Below, piece by piece: positions 13,401-21,786 of a DNA stretch of 64,000 bases. The stretch is from positions 18,092,001 to 18,156,000 of the forward strand of contig JALMGJ010000011.1 in NCBI GenBank assembly GCA_023362775.1. The letters are read 5' to 3'. The notes beneath the pieces were generated by a model, which was not told where the DNA came from, searched no databases, and was given only the letters and a program-made list of their open reading frames with translations. The position numbers and the translations under genes were made by a program. Within the stretch, counting starts at the first letter, position 1. Each line of letters opens with the position of its first letter. Source of the stretch: Charina bottae (lineage: Eukaryota; Chordata; Lepidosauria; Squamata; Charinaidae).

Positions 13401-16400
13401 GCTCACTTATGCATCATTTTCCTCCAATGTAGGTGAAGAACACGTATCATCGAAAAGTTCCTGTTTTAGTAACATTTCAGTTTCCTGTGTTGCTGAATAA
13501 GACATGGATTTGGAACGCAACTTTGGATGTCCCTTTAGAGGTATGTTTCCTCTGGAGCTGTGTAGATGAGAGTATAATTGCTTGTCCTGGATTAATAGAA
13601 CTAAGATAAGTACTGGTGTAGCAAAATTGTACAGCGATAAATCTATCTGCTAAATTCCAGATCACACAATAAAGTGTTGGGTGGGGAATTCAAGTTAAAC
13701 AAAAGAAAAGCATGATGGGAAGTTTAGGCATATCTAATTTGAAACATTATTTTGATGTTTTTTGACCAAAACCATTCATATTATTTGAAAAACAAATAAT
13801 GTTCAATAGGTATAAACTGAGTTAGCAATAGCTTTCTTACTGGCTAAGCAAGTATTCATCCCTTAATAGTAGATTAATATCTAATATTTCAAATCCATAT
13901 TTCAAATGCATTTTAGAAGTTTGGAAATGTTGGGGGGAAACGTCACTTTGGATCTTTCTCCTCTTCACCCATTCCTTAATATCTCTATCTTTTTAAGCAC
14001 AAAGACAAGTATGTTTAATAAAAAAGAGTGGGTGGTACATGATTTTATATAATTATAGGTACTTAATCATAAAGAAAAATCTGGTTAATGGCCGAATATA
14101 TTTTGCAAAAGGAATGGCTCCATGTTTCAGAATCAAGTTTAATTATTACTTCGTAAGATATCTAGATCTCATTAATATTTATTTATTTAGTACCAAGAGA
14201 ATCTTGAACTATTCTAGCAGCAACTCATCAAGAGTTGACCATGAAGATGAAAGTGTAGCTTGTAAGTAACGGTGTCTTTGCTAGAATTCCATCAAATCAA
14301 GGATAATTTTTCTTGGCAGGGTTGTAAACAAATTGGGAAATATGATTATCTTTATCCAGAACACATAAATTCAGAATTCCTATCCATGTCAATGGAGTGA
14401 CTTGTCCAGGCAGTCTCCAAGAATCGGACACGATTGAACAGATTTAAAAAAAAAGTGGAGTTAGAACACAATTCATGGGGGATAACCATGAGCAGTAAAC
14501 AGAACCTTCATGTCTAGAGGCAGTGTCTCTGAGTACAACCTGGGAAGAAACTACTTGGCCTAGTCAATCCTTGCACACTCCCCAGGAGTATCTAGATGGC
14601 CATTGCTGGAAATAAACTGCTAAATTAGCTGGTTGATTGGCCTGATCCAAGAAGAGAATTCTTCATCAGGAATCCTATTAGTTGCTTGTTTCATGCTCAC
14701 AAAAACTGAAACAGAGATTGGTGAGAACCTACCACCATCATCAAAGTAGAAGATATGCTTTCAAGCAGCTCTTTTTGTTGCCTCCCTTCATTCACTCTCA
14801 GTGTACTTAAGAGACTTACAGTATGTTAAATACCTACTGGGTGTGCCCTGAACCTCAAATCAACATCCCCACTTAGCTCTAAGAGGGTTCAATGTTGAAA
14901 AGAACACTAAAAACAGTAAAAGATTAAAGCTCTCCCATGACTTGTTCTTCAAGCTCAGAAATAGGGCTTTATAATCCCTCCTGAGTGGGTGTGGTGGCTC
15001 AGCGGGTAAGACGCCAGGCTTGTCGATCGGAAGATTGCAAGTTCGGAGGTTCGAATCCCTAGCCCTGCGTGCGGAGTGAGCTCCCTCACTAGCTCCAGCT
15101 CTTGCCAACCTAGCAATTCGAAAGCATGCAAATGCAAGTAGATGAATAGGTACCACTTTGGTGGGTAGGTAACAGCGTTCCACGCGCGTCATGCCGGCCA
15201 CATGACCATGGAAGCGTCTTCAGACAACGCTGGCTCTTTGGCTAACAAACGGAGATGAGCACCGGCCCCTAGAGTCGGACAAGACTGCACAAATGTGCGG
15301 GGGGAACCTTTACCTTTTTAATCCCTCCTGAATTTGAGATTGTTTCTTCTTTTGTCCAGCAGTTTCCCCACGTTAATTGTGTGCCTGGAAAAAATACTCC
15401 AGGATCCAAAGAGTTTGTGAAGCAACTAAGCAAACAACCTGTTCTGGTGAGTATACCTCATGCTATAGCCAGAAATCTCCTTTTAAAAAGCAGATGGATT
15501 GGGGGGCTCTGGATAAACGGTAACCTCATGGGCTGCCCCCTTGGTCACAGGAAATCCGTATACAGTCTCCACATTCCTATGACCAAACTTGACAATATTC
15601 TTCCATGTCTTCCAGGACTGCTCTGTAGCCACCTGTAAAACAATCACTTGCCATATTCCATCTCTGGAGCTCCATCAACCAATTGAGTTCAAGATCAAGG
15701 GTGACATTGGCTTCAAGTGGTTTTCCCAGGTATGGAGGCATCTGCTGGGGCTTTATTGGGTGAGAGGGCAGGACAGGAATGTCTCTTTTGTGATACAATA
15801 ACACGCCATCACACATTTAGAAAATCAGTTGCATTTTAGGGCATTTTTGCACTAGGGACATTTCCACATAGGCATTGGCTTCACTACCATATGTATTCCC
15901 TAACTGCTGCACACCATCTTTCCACTGAGCTGACCAGCGCTACCTCCATCTGGCCCATGATAGAAAAACACAGATGGCTCTTAGATCTCATCCTCACATT
16001 TCCTTCATCATGTTGACTATTTGTGGTGAGGAGACAAAAGACAAAAACAACCGGCCAATATGGGGAAGTGGTAGAGCCTACTCTCAGAACAACAAGGAAG
16101 GTTGAGGTGAAGACACCTCAATACCTTCGCTTCAAGTGGAGAAGCAATCTCTGGGAGGCTGGGACGTAGGACAGAGCAGCAGTTCTTACTAGAGGGAAAC
16201 TGCCTACTTCTCAGCTCCAGAAGAAATCCTGCAAAATGGTCTTTGTATTGTCTTTCCTGTGGAGGAACTGCTGAACCAAAAGTTCTTTGGCCTGGTCTGT
16301 GGAGACCAACCGAAGTGCCAAAGCACCAGAGGGACATAAGAGCACCGTGCTGATTTCAGACTGAAAACTCCTGCCTATGGAATGGCTCCATAACACACAG

Positions 16401-17745
16401 CATAATGGTGAAAACTGTCCCACAGAATTATTATCACCTTGATCAAATAATAATTCATGGGATTCTTTTGTGGATATTGTGGTCGCTGGGTGGGGTTAAA
16501 CTGGCAGGTTACAAGTGAAGAAATGCCAGTGGTCACCTGCATGTCTGTGTCCACAAAGCAACATGTCCATTAACCCCAGTACTTTCTATTGTTCCCTCTC
16601 TGGTGCCACCTTTCAAGCAACCGGCTCTGAGGTAGTTTGTGTCTTCTTTCAGATCCAGCAGAAGAAAGTGACTTTAGTGAGCTCTGCCCAAATTTCCTAT
16701 GATGAGAGCAAATACAAGCAGAAAGAGGGCTTTGTGAAGAACCAGGTAACGCTACCCTTCTCCAAGGTATAACTAAAGGTTGTAATCAGAACTTCTGCGT
16801 CCGTTGCAAGATAAGTACAGTGGTGGGTATGGAGGGAGGAAGCTGTGATAAAAGGATCCTGGCTTCCCTTGTATGATCCAGTCCTTCCTCCCCTCTAGGT
16901 GAAGACCACGGTGGAGTTCTTGGAGGCCTACAACTACCTGCCCATCATTATTGGCAGCAGTGTGGGCGGCCTAGTCCTCCTTGTTCTGATTATTGCTGCT
17001 CTGTATAAGGTAAGCCTTGAGAGAGAAAATGGCCTGCAGTGAACATTTTAGGACTCAGCTTGTCTCCTGCTTATGGGACAGCATATCAAGCTATTGCTTT
17101 TCAGTGGTTCTGCCAAGGCCATCAGGATAGAGGCGTCTAGGGTAGAGGGGGGAAATCTACTAACTTAGTGAAGGATGTTCATTGTTGTCCATCCTTCAGT
17201 CTTACAATAAACCAGTGTTTCCCAACCTCTGCAACTTTAAGATGGGTGGACTTCAATTCCCAGAATTCCCCAGCCAGCATGGCTGGCTGGGGAGTTCTGG
17301 GAGTTGAAGTCCACCCATCTTAAAGTTGCAGAGGTTGAGAAACACTGCAATTAACCAGTTGGTTCGTTGACTCCCCTAGGTTGGAGAGCTTTTCAGAGAT
17401 GGTGTCTGTCGAATTTGTAACCATTATTACTCAATGCTCACCTAGTGTCAGGGAGATAACTGGCGGAGAAGGAGGGGGCTCCCTCCAGGGGGAGAAACGC
17501 ATGGCATGCGTAGTACTGAATCCCTATGCTTTCCTCCCAAGAGGCTAAAGAAGGCCCCGCCCTGATTTCTTGGACTATTTCTCTGAGCATTACCAGTTCA
17601 CCTGGGTTTTCTTTCTTTTATCTTCCAGCTTGGATTCTTCAAAAGACAGTACAAACAGATGATAGATGAGGCAGGAGCAGGAGATAGCGCGGGGGCTGGA
17701 AACCCACCAGACCCCAGCACCACTTCCGCTGCTACCAAAGGATAA
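421..17745 (+). CDS. Gene A: CD11-like integrin alpha subunit, 3' part (5' end outside window)
   Basis: Leukocyte-type integrin alpha chain, a type I membrane protein that pairs with a beta-2-like subunit. Fifteen coding exons join in frame: 421-578, 1103-1263, 1425-1556, 3273-3346, 5098-5239, 5347-5460, 6104-6183, 6908-6991, 12693-12771, 13433-13540, 15363-15446, 15616-15729, 16653-16745, 16899-17009, 17629-17745 (549 residues plus stop). Order: thigh, genu (FEKNCG), calf-1, calf-2, transmembrane helix, tail with [10 protein letters not shown]. All introns are GT-AG and all phases agree. The tail is of the alpha-M/X/D type, not alpha-L. The beta-propeller and I domain must lie upstream of base 1. 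No internal stop, so it looks functional. Which of ITGAM, ITGAX or ITGAD it matches cannot be decided here; the convergent COX6A2 neighbour is like human ITGAD-COX6A2. Confidence 0.93.
1103..1263 (+). CDS. Gene A exon 2 in window (thigh)
   Basis: Encodes PDILSTIRYTLTLDPGR to DYRIKLP, ending in phase 0 at CCG|GTGAGA. It contains no cysteine, while the matching gene B exon has one (EQKC). Confidence 0.93.
1425..1556 (+). CDS. Gene A exon 3 in window (end of thigh)
   Basis: Encodes TCIEDSLTPIVLQLNYTL to NRLTAL. The acceptor AAAG|ACT was chosen because it alone gives the conserved CIED reading frame. At 132 bp it equals the gene B counterpart. Confidence 0.9.
1645..2320 (-). mobile_element. CR1-like LINE 3' end (snake type) with (AATAG)n tail
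   Basis: The repeat GAATA fills about 1645-1727. Read on the minus strand it follows ACAATAAAGTTATTATTCTA, the 3' end I associate with the snake CR1/L3-type LINE known to seed AATAG microsatellites. Upstream LINE-like sequence on the minus strand runs to about 2320. Family name from memory. Confidence 0.55.
2505..2720 (-). repeat. (ATTC)n microsatellite and LINE 3'-end fragment
   Basis: About 13 ATTC units at 2507-2555, then GCTGCCCATCTCACAAA...CTCTGGGCAG, the reverse complement of the LINE tail seen at 20530-20570 and again at 33555-33590. Confidence 0.6.
3273..3346 (+). CDS. Gene A exon 4 in window (genu)
   Basis: Encodes LHFEKNCGQDGICKDQL and on to NFS. It carries the two closely spaced cysteines of the integrin genu and ends in phase 2. 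Length 74 bp, identical in gene B. Confidence 0.92.
3480..3640 (-). mobile_element. Short retroelement remnant with hammerhead-like core
   Basis: Contains the motif (minus strand) CTGAAGA, a 7-bp hairpin and GAAACG, a signature I associate with repeats of fish and reptiles, possibly Penelope-like. No coding part was found. See the separate finding for the fold. Confidence 0.4.
3889..3996. mobile_element. Palindromic hAT-type MITE (CAGTGTTTCTCAACC family)
   Basis: Two inverted arms (GTTTCTCAACCTCAGCAACTT and its complement) around a short centre. Flanks TCCTATAT and TCCTACCT match at 6 of 8, an old 8-bp duplication. Confidence 0.65.
4226..4246 (+). repeat. Telomere-like GGGTTA repeat (about 3 units)
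   Basis: GGGTTAGGGTTAGGGTTA occurs once inside a gene A intron. It matches the vertebrate telomere unit but is very short. Confidence 0.6.
4385..4705 (-). mobile_element. (ATT)n plus tRNA-derived MIR-like SINE remnant
   Basis: (TTA)n at about 4401-4440. Then comes a decayed copy of the family best seen at 28370-28725: CAACCCTGTGAGGCAGGTTGGGCTGAGAG, GATTGGCCCAAAG, CACCTTAACCAC, GGCTCTC. Confidence 0.6.
5098..5239 (+). CDS. Gene A exon 5 in window (calf-1)
   Basis: Encodes LNELVVGLTPELNATVF, then IRNDGEDSY and SALSYRRFILVQ. Acceptor ttccatcag, donor CAG|GTATGA. Confidence 0.94.
5347..5460 (+). CDS. Gene A exon 6 in window (calf-1)
   Basis: Encodes SNRKYVVIKCTPVPA through RNTTCDINHPIFRSMAE. 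It has the two calf-1 cysteines (KCTP, TTCD). Phase 0 at both ends. Confidence 0.94.
6104..6183 (+). CDS. Gene A exon 7 in window (calf-1)
   Basis: Encodes VIFSVTFSVSQEANLGSVV to INATAA and ends in phase 2 inside a Ser codon. Length 80 bp as in gene B. Confidence 0.93.
6908..6991 (+). CDS. Gene A exon 8 in window (calf-1/calf-2)
   Basis: Encodes ENGVTVTKDMVHQVELPVKY and AIYVFIN. The donor AT|GTAAGT opens a 5.7-kb intron that holds the nested transposon cluster. Confidence 0.93.
7199..7510 (+). repeat. (AATTT)n, LINE 3'-end fragment, (GAT)n/(AAT)n
   Basis: TTTAA-type pentamers at 7199-7255. Then comes a LINE tail TTGTGAGCCACCCAGAGTCA...AAGCTTAATTAAT (related to 36795-36850), followed by (GAT)n and (AAT)n at 7444-7500. 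Confidence 0.6.
8319..11686 (+). mobile_element. Sauria-type SINE (5'-truncated), itself split by a LINE
   Basis: SINE pieces at 8319-8382 (CATGCCGGCCACATGACC...CTGGCTCTTTGGCTAA) and 11621-11686 (GAGATGAGCAGC...GTCGGACACGACT...AACCTTTACTTTT). Flanked by the perfect duplication ATTAAAGATAT. Confidence 0.8.
8383..11620 (+). mobile_element. CR1/L2-group LINE with endonuclease and reverse transcriptase
   Basis: Jockey-superfamily non-LTR retrotransposon. Endonuclease motifs: LLNARSVNNK, ACITETWL (8407-8712), RGGGVAVV, LGDFNLP (8735-9094), SWSDHALV (about 9178). Reverse transcriptase at 9125-10660 and on to 11512: [74 protein letters not shown]. The body from 8735 to 11512 is one frame with TGA stops at 9092-9094 and 10658-10660, both plausible CGA decays; a shift lies near the G-run at 8690-8700. 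The 3' end is ACCGCCCAGAG...AATAAATAAAT. Target duplication AAACAGA at 8376-8382 and 11621-11627. Inactive now. Confidence 0.85.
11915..12130. repeat. Unidentified insertion within the L1 fragment
   Basis: Sequence beginning TACAGTCCCCAGTTTAAGAAC and ending near CTATGGGTCATCCAAGC interrupts the L1 translation. It holds repeated ATTTAACTCAAA units. The family is not recognised. Confidence 0.35.
12483..12522 (+). repeat. (CT)n microsatellite
   Basis: About 19 CT dinucleotides with one interruption, ~170 bases upstream of a gene A acceptor. Confidence 0.85.
12693..12771 (+). CDS. Gene A exon 9 in window (calf-2)
   Basis: Encodes LDESTKYVNFSAGQEDETR to EHRYE. Acceptor tttttttccag, donor GAG|GTGAAA. 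Length 79 bp as in gene B. Confidence 0.93.
13433..13540 (+). CDS. Gene A exon 10 in window (calf-2)
   Basis: Encodes VKNTYHRKVPVLVTFQFPVL to WNATLDVPLE. Phase 0 at both ends, 108 bp as in gene B. Confidence 0.93.
13541..14972. other. Gene A intron, nothing recognised
   Basis: AT-rich intron sequence without motif, long frame or repeat that I could support. Confidence 0.4.
14985..15319 (+). mobile_element. Full-length Sauria-type SINE next to a splice acceptor
   Basis: tRNA-like head with A box (TGGCTCAGCGG) and B box (GGTTCGAATCC), then a body ending in GAGTCGGACAAGACTGCACA and AACCTTTACCTTTTTA. Perfect 12-bp duplication AATCCCTCCTGA at 14973-14984 and 15320-15331. It ends about 40 bases before gene A exon 11. 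Confidence 0.92.
15363..15446 (+). CDS. Gene A exon 11 in window (calf-2), tandem CAGCAG acceptor
   Basis: Encodes FPHVNCVPGKNTPGSKEF to KQPVL. The acceptor reads CAGCAG, so the exon may start at 15360 (one extra Gln) or 15363; both keep the frame. A SINE ends about 40 bases upstream. Confidence 0.88.
15616..15729 (+). CDS. Gene A exon 12 in window (calf-2)
   Basis: Encodes DCSVATCKTITCHIPSLELH to GFKWFSQ. Cysteine-rich membrane-proximal segment with the CK..TC pair seen across the family. Confidence 0.94.
16653..16745 (+). CDS. Gene A exon 13 in window (calf-2 end)
   Basis: Encodes [20 protein letters not shown] to EGFVKNQ. Length 93 bp, identical to gene B, whose peptide is very similar. 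Confidence 0.94.
16899..17009 (+). CDS. Gene A exon 14 in window (transmembrane)
   Basis: Encodes VKTTVEFLEAYNYLP, then the helix IIIGSSVGGLVLLVLIIAAL and YK. Length 111 bp, phase 0 at both ends. Confidence 0.95.
17213..17347. mobile_element. Palindromic hAT-type MITE (CAGTGTTTCTCAACC family)
   Basis: Long inverted arms with GCTGGCTGGGGA in the centre. 8-bp flanks CAATAAAC and CAATTAAC (7 of 8). Confidence 0.8.
17629..17745 (+). CDS. Gene A last coding exon (cytoplasmic tail)
   Basis: Encodes [19 protein letters not shown] followed by a Ser/Thr/Pro-rich end and the stop TAA at 17743-17745. GFFKR is the membrane-proximal clasp shared by integrin alpha chains. Confidence 0.95.
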   Translation, partial: LGFFKRQYKQMIDEAGAGDSAGAGNPPDPSTTSAATKG

Positions 17746-18587
17746 CCAATTCTCTTATCCATACCTTTGCTATAGACTCTTCTTGTAGCATTCCAACTGT
17801 TAGAGGGGCCATTGTGCCCTGAAGAAGAGAGAGCTGCTCCAGCATGTAACTGAGATGTTTATTTTCCCTATGCAAAAGGAGCTTTAATGGCTGGAAATGG
17901 CATGCTGGTAAACTCACCCATTCCCATGTTCGATATTTATGGTCACGTTGAGAAACTTCATCCAGCTGCAGGATCTCAGTGGGATGGAATGAAATATAGC
18001 AGGTCACATTCTTTTGCAAACATGTGTTGTGTGGGAAAATATGCATATTGTGGATTAGGTTCTGATCCCTCTATCCTGGTGAGGAGCAAAATCAAACTTA
18101 CGCTAAAGAAAGGAGAAATGTTTAATTCACATTTAAATGCAAACTTGTCCAATTATTAAAAATTCACAGTTCTCTGAATTTTGCATGCAGTTTGCTAATT
18201 ATAATGTATAATAGAGATAAGACTTTACAAAACACATATATCCATGGAAATGCAATATAATGCAAAGAGATACTATATCATAGACAATTGTTTGCAAAAA
18301 CTAGGTATGTTAGGCAACATGGCACAGAAAAATCCATACATAGTTTGGGGCAATATGCACCAATTCAAATATGAATTTTAATGTAAGCTTCCTTTAAAAA
18401 AAAACTCTCAAGTTTGATTAACCAAAGTGACTGATTTGCAAATATGACAAGCTAAGGAAATTGAAATTAACAAATTCATCCATTCCTTCAGTTGTACATT
18501 TATGTGGCATCAGGAATAGGTAGCTTTATATGTTATTTGATCGCTTATTTATTGGTTGCACTCCTCAATCGCAAGCATTATATTCAG

Positions 18588-18735
18588 GGGGGGGGGGGAA
18601 CATTGAAAAGTCAAGATGGTGTCCACAATCACATGATCAAAGCCTGGCCCCTTTTATGATGCACCTAAAAAAGGGCAGGGCTTCAGTTACATGATCATGA
18701 CCTCCTCCATCTTGACTGCTTATCCCTTCCCTGGA
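18588..18735. mobile_element. Palindromic MITE (AAGTCAAGATGG family)
   Basis: Arms AAAAGTCAAGATGGTG and CATCTTGACT with ACATGATCAAAGCC and its complement between them. Other copies are at 21868, 32890, 33214, 41621 and 55490. Confidence 0.6.
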
Positions 18736-19100
18736 AGCCTTTGGAAACATGGATTAGTATGCATATAATAGCCACAAATGTGAGCCTTTTTTTTTAGTTA
18801 CCATTATGTGATGCAAACATAAGCAATTTTGAAAGGAAGGCACACCATAAAATTTGCTTGTTGCAGGGCTGAGTTCATGCTTTTCTTTCTTTGCACTGGG
18901 TTATTTGAAACCGGATCAAACCTAGAGATTTTTTCAACCCTGGGACCCTGGGACAACCCTCGTGGTCTGTTCTTGCCTGCTAGCATTTAGGTGCATAGAA
19001 GTCCTTGATCAACATCTGCTACAAACTATGTTAGAGTGTAGGCAATCACATCAGCAAACCCAACCTTAGTGCTTCTGGTCACAACTTCATACACATAGAG

Positions 19101-19446
19101 CAGAGCTTTCCAAACTTTTCATGTTGATGACACACTTTTTAGACATGCATCATTTCGCGACACACTCTTACAGCAGGGCATCATTTCGCGACACACTCTT
19201 ACAGCAGGGCACAAGGCAGGCACTAGGACCTGCGCGGAATCACAGCAGGTTTGGAGGCAGCCAGGCACAAGGCAGGCACTAGGACCTGCGCGGAATCACA
19301 GCAGGTTTGGAGGCAGCCAGGCACAAGGCAGGCACTAGGACCTGCGTGGAATCCTGGCAGGACTCGGAGGCAGCAGCAGCCGTGACAGACCCAGACACTG
19401 CAGCCGACACACTAACGTGTCCTGACACACAGTTTGGAAAGCTCTG
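19101..19446. mobile_element. hAT-type MITE (CAGAGCTTTCCAAA family) with 56-bp internal repeats
   Basis: Ends CAGAGCTTTCCAAACTTTT and AGTTTGGAAAGCTCTG. Perfect 8-bp duplication ACATAGAG at 19093-19100 and 19447-19454. Inside are about three copies of a 56-bp unit beginning GCACAAGGCAGGCACTAGG. Confidence 0.9.
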
Positions 19447-19689
19447 ACATAGAGACTCTATCCTGCAGTCTACAACCATGGTTCTGGATGGGTGTCAGCT
19501 TTGCAAGGTAGTCCACACAAGAACCACACCCAGAAGTACTAGCTCTGACTTTATTGTAAGGTTACATTAACAAAATCTTGCAAGTCTGAAAGTACATTTC
19601 CCCCCCGCCTTGCCTTTACAGTCCAAGAAACTAGGGAGGGTCCCTTCTGAGACGTTTGCCATGCCCACATTTCTTCTGCGGACTTAGCT

Positions 19690-20572
19690 GCCTCTTGTCT
19701 GACCATTGTCTAGACTGCGGCTCTTCCTCCTGTCTCCCAAGGTCATTCCCACATACCATTACAATGGGGTAGCGCTGCCTCAGGCAGAAGCAGTGCACAA
19801 TCTGGGGGTCCTTTTGGATTCACTATTCCAGCCCGAAAAGCAGGTGGCAGCCATGGCTACAAGGGCCTTTGCACAGCTTCGGGTTATGCGTCAGTGGCAC
19901 CTGTTCCTGGACCAGGAGGCCCAGCTCAGAGTCACTCATGCTCTAGTGACCTCCTGATTGGACTACTTCAAAACATTCTACATGGGGCTGCCTTTGAAGA
20001 GCATCCAGAAGCTTCAGCTGGTGCAGAATGTGGTGGCGCAGGCAGTTAATGGCATGAGTTATTCGGCACATGTGACACCATTGCTCAGCGAGCTGCATTG
20101 GCTACCAGTTTGCTTCCAGGTGCAATTCAAGGAGCTGGTAATTACCTATAAAGCTCTATGTGGCTTGGGGCCAGGTTACTTATGGGACCGTCTCTCCTTG
20201 GTTTTCTTTACCCATCCTATTCGATCGGGCAGGAGGGGCATGCTCCTTGTCCCTTCAGCTAAGGAGTGCCAGCTGGTGGGCCCCAGAAGAAGAGCCTTTT
20301 CTGCTGTGACACCTGCTGTCTGGAATATCTTCCCTCTGGAGATTAGATTGGCCCCAAACCTTCTGGCCTTTCGTAAGGCCTTGAAGACCCAGTCCTGTGC
20401 TCAAGACTAGGGTCCCTGGTGTGTGATGGAGCCCATTTCCTGGTTGTGCTAATTGCAGTTTTTGTGGTTTTTCCCAGCTGCTGTGTGTTTTATTTTTTGT
20501 ATATGTTTTTACCTATTTTTAATATTGTTAGCTGCCCAGAGTCATGTCTTTGAGGTGGGTGGCCATATAAAT
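19690..20572 (+). mobile_element. CR1/L2-group LINE, 3' part, older copy
   Basis: Translates to [53 protein letters not shown] and PAVWNIFPLEIR in one frame with a stop at 19955-19957. Homologous to 10740-11512 but diverged. Ends GCTGCCCAGAGTCATGTC...AAATTGAA next to the purine repeat. Confidence 0.82.
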
Positions 20573-20574
20573 TG

Positions 20575-20918
20575 AAAGGGAAGGGAAGGGAAGGGAAGGG
20601 AAGGGAAGGGAAGGGAAGGGAAGGGAAGGGAAGGGAAGGGAAGGGAAGGGAAGGGAAGGAAAGGAAAGGAAAGGAAAGGAAAGGAAAGGAAAGGAAAGGA
20701 AAGGAAAGGAAAGGAGGGAAGGGAAGGGAAGGGAAGGGAAGGGAAGGGAAGGGAAGGGAAGGGAAGGGAAGGGAAGGGAAGGGAAGGGAAGGGAAGGGAA
20801 GGAAAGGAAAGGAAAGGAAAGGAAAGGAAAGGAAAGGAAAGGAAAGGAAAGGAAAGGAAAGGAAAGGAAAGGAAAGGAAAGGAAAGGAAAGGAAAGGAAA
20901 GGAAAGGAAGAAAGAGTA
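20575..20918 (+). repeat. Polypurine pentanucleotide tract (GGGAA)n/(GGAAA)n
   Basis: Only A and G for over 300 bases: alternating blocks of GGGAA and GGAAA units, directly after a LINE 3' end. Open frames in both strands here are repeat artefacts. Confidence 0.95.
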
Positions 20919-21159
20919 AAAAGTAATGGAAAAACACCTGGTTACAAAAAGGCCTCCATGTTACACTTTCGCCATCACGACTAGCAGCTTTTTTTTTTTT
21001 AAAAAAAGGAGAAACAGAAAGAATCTCAGCCGTAGGGAGATTTTCCATTCCAAACAGCAACTGCATGCATGAGTATATTTATACTATAGATGGCAAGACA
21101 AATGCAGACAAAATGTTCTGAATGCATGGGAAGGGAGCTATGCTCACAGTTTATTCTCT

Positions 21160-21200
21160 GTGTGTGTAGTGTGTGTGTGTGTGTGTAGTGTGTATGTCTG
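21160..21200 (+). repeat. (GT)n microsatellite
   Basis: Interrupted GT repeat (TGTGTGTGTAGTGTGTGTG). Confidence 0.8.
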
Positions 21201-21690
21201 TGTGTAGTGGTGTAAGGGGTCCTTTTTCACTCTGGGACAGGACAATGAGTAAACCTCACTTTTTATCTCTCCTGTTAGTCAGCTGGAGGAGAATAGATTG
21301 GCACATCATCTTCTCTGCCCTTGAGGTCAAAAGAAGTAAATGAAGATCGGCTTTGTAGTGGTTTGCATGCAAACAGAATGAAAATGGAAGTGGCCCCAAA
21401 GCCCCATTTTTTCCAGGAACAATCAGATTTCTTGTAAAAGGGATTTTGCATCTCCTTCAGCAGAACCCAGAAGTCCTAGATAAATGCTCTTTTATATTCA
21501 AAATTGGCAATTTGATAGAACTACCTATAAAACCCCTTAAAATATCGGAACGTGCTACATTCATTGAAATACATTTTATTGACTCCAGACATAGAACTCT
21601 GTCTCAAAGATGCGTGAAACATCTGTAACTCTTTCTCCTCACTTGCAGAGAGGAAGCTAGTAAGAAGAAGGAAAGAAGAATGCGAGGAGT

Positions 21691-21786
21691 TCAGGGATGG
21701 CTGTCGACGTCTTCATAGCCAGTGGGCAATGGGTTGGTGTGGGGATTGTGAAAGAGAGTGTGATTTCCATCACCCCACGGGAAAGG
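21691..21786 (-). CDS. COX6A2: COX6A2 exon 3
   Basis: Encodes [20 protein letters not shown], then [11 protein letters not shown] and the stop TGA at 21693-21691. Acceptor TTTTAG. Confidence 0.95.
   Translation of the reverse strand, partial: PFPWGDGNHTLFHNPHTNPLPTGYEDVDSHP

Noticed and set aside
15001..15060. Possible tRNA gene with A and B boxes (also at 57430-57500, 60990-61070, 62560-62630)
   Set aside because: They are the heads of SINEs with target duplications and SINE bodies attached, not tRNA genes.
20542..21066. 174-codon minus-strand open frame of FLSFP/SLPFP repeats
   Set aside because: It is the translation of the (GGGAA)/(GGAAA) purine array and has no other content.
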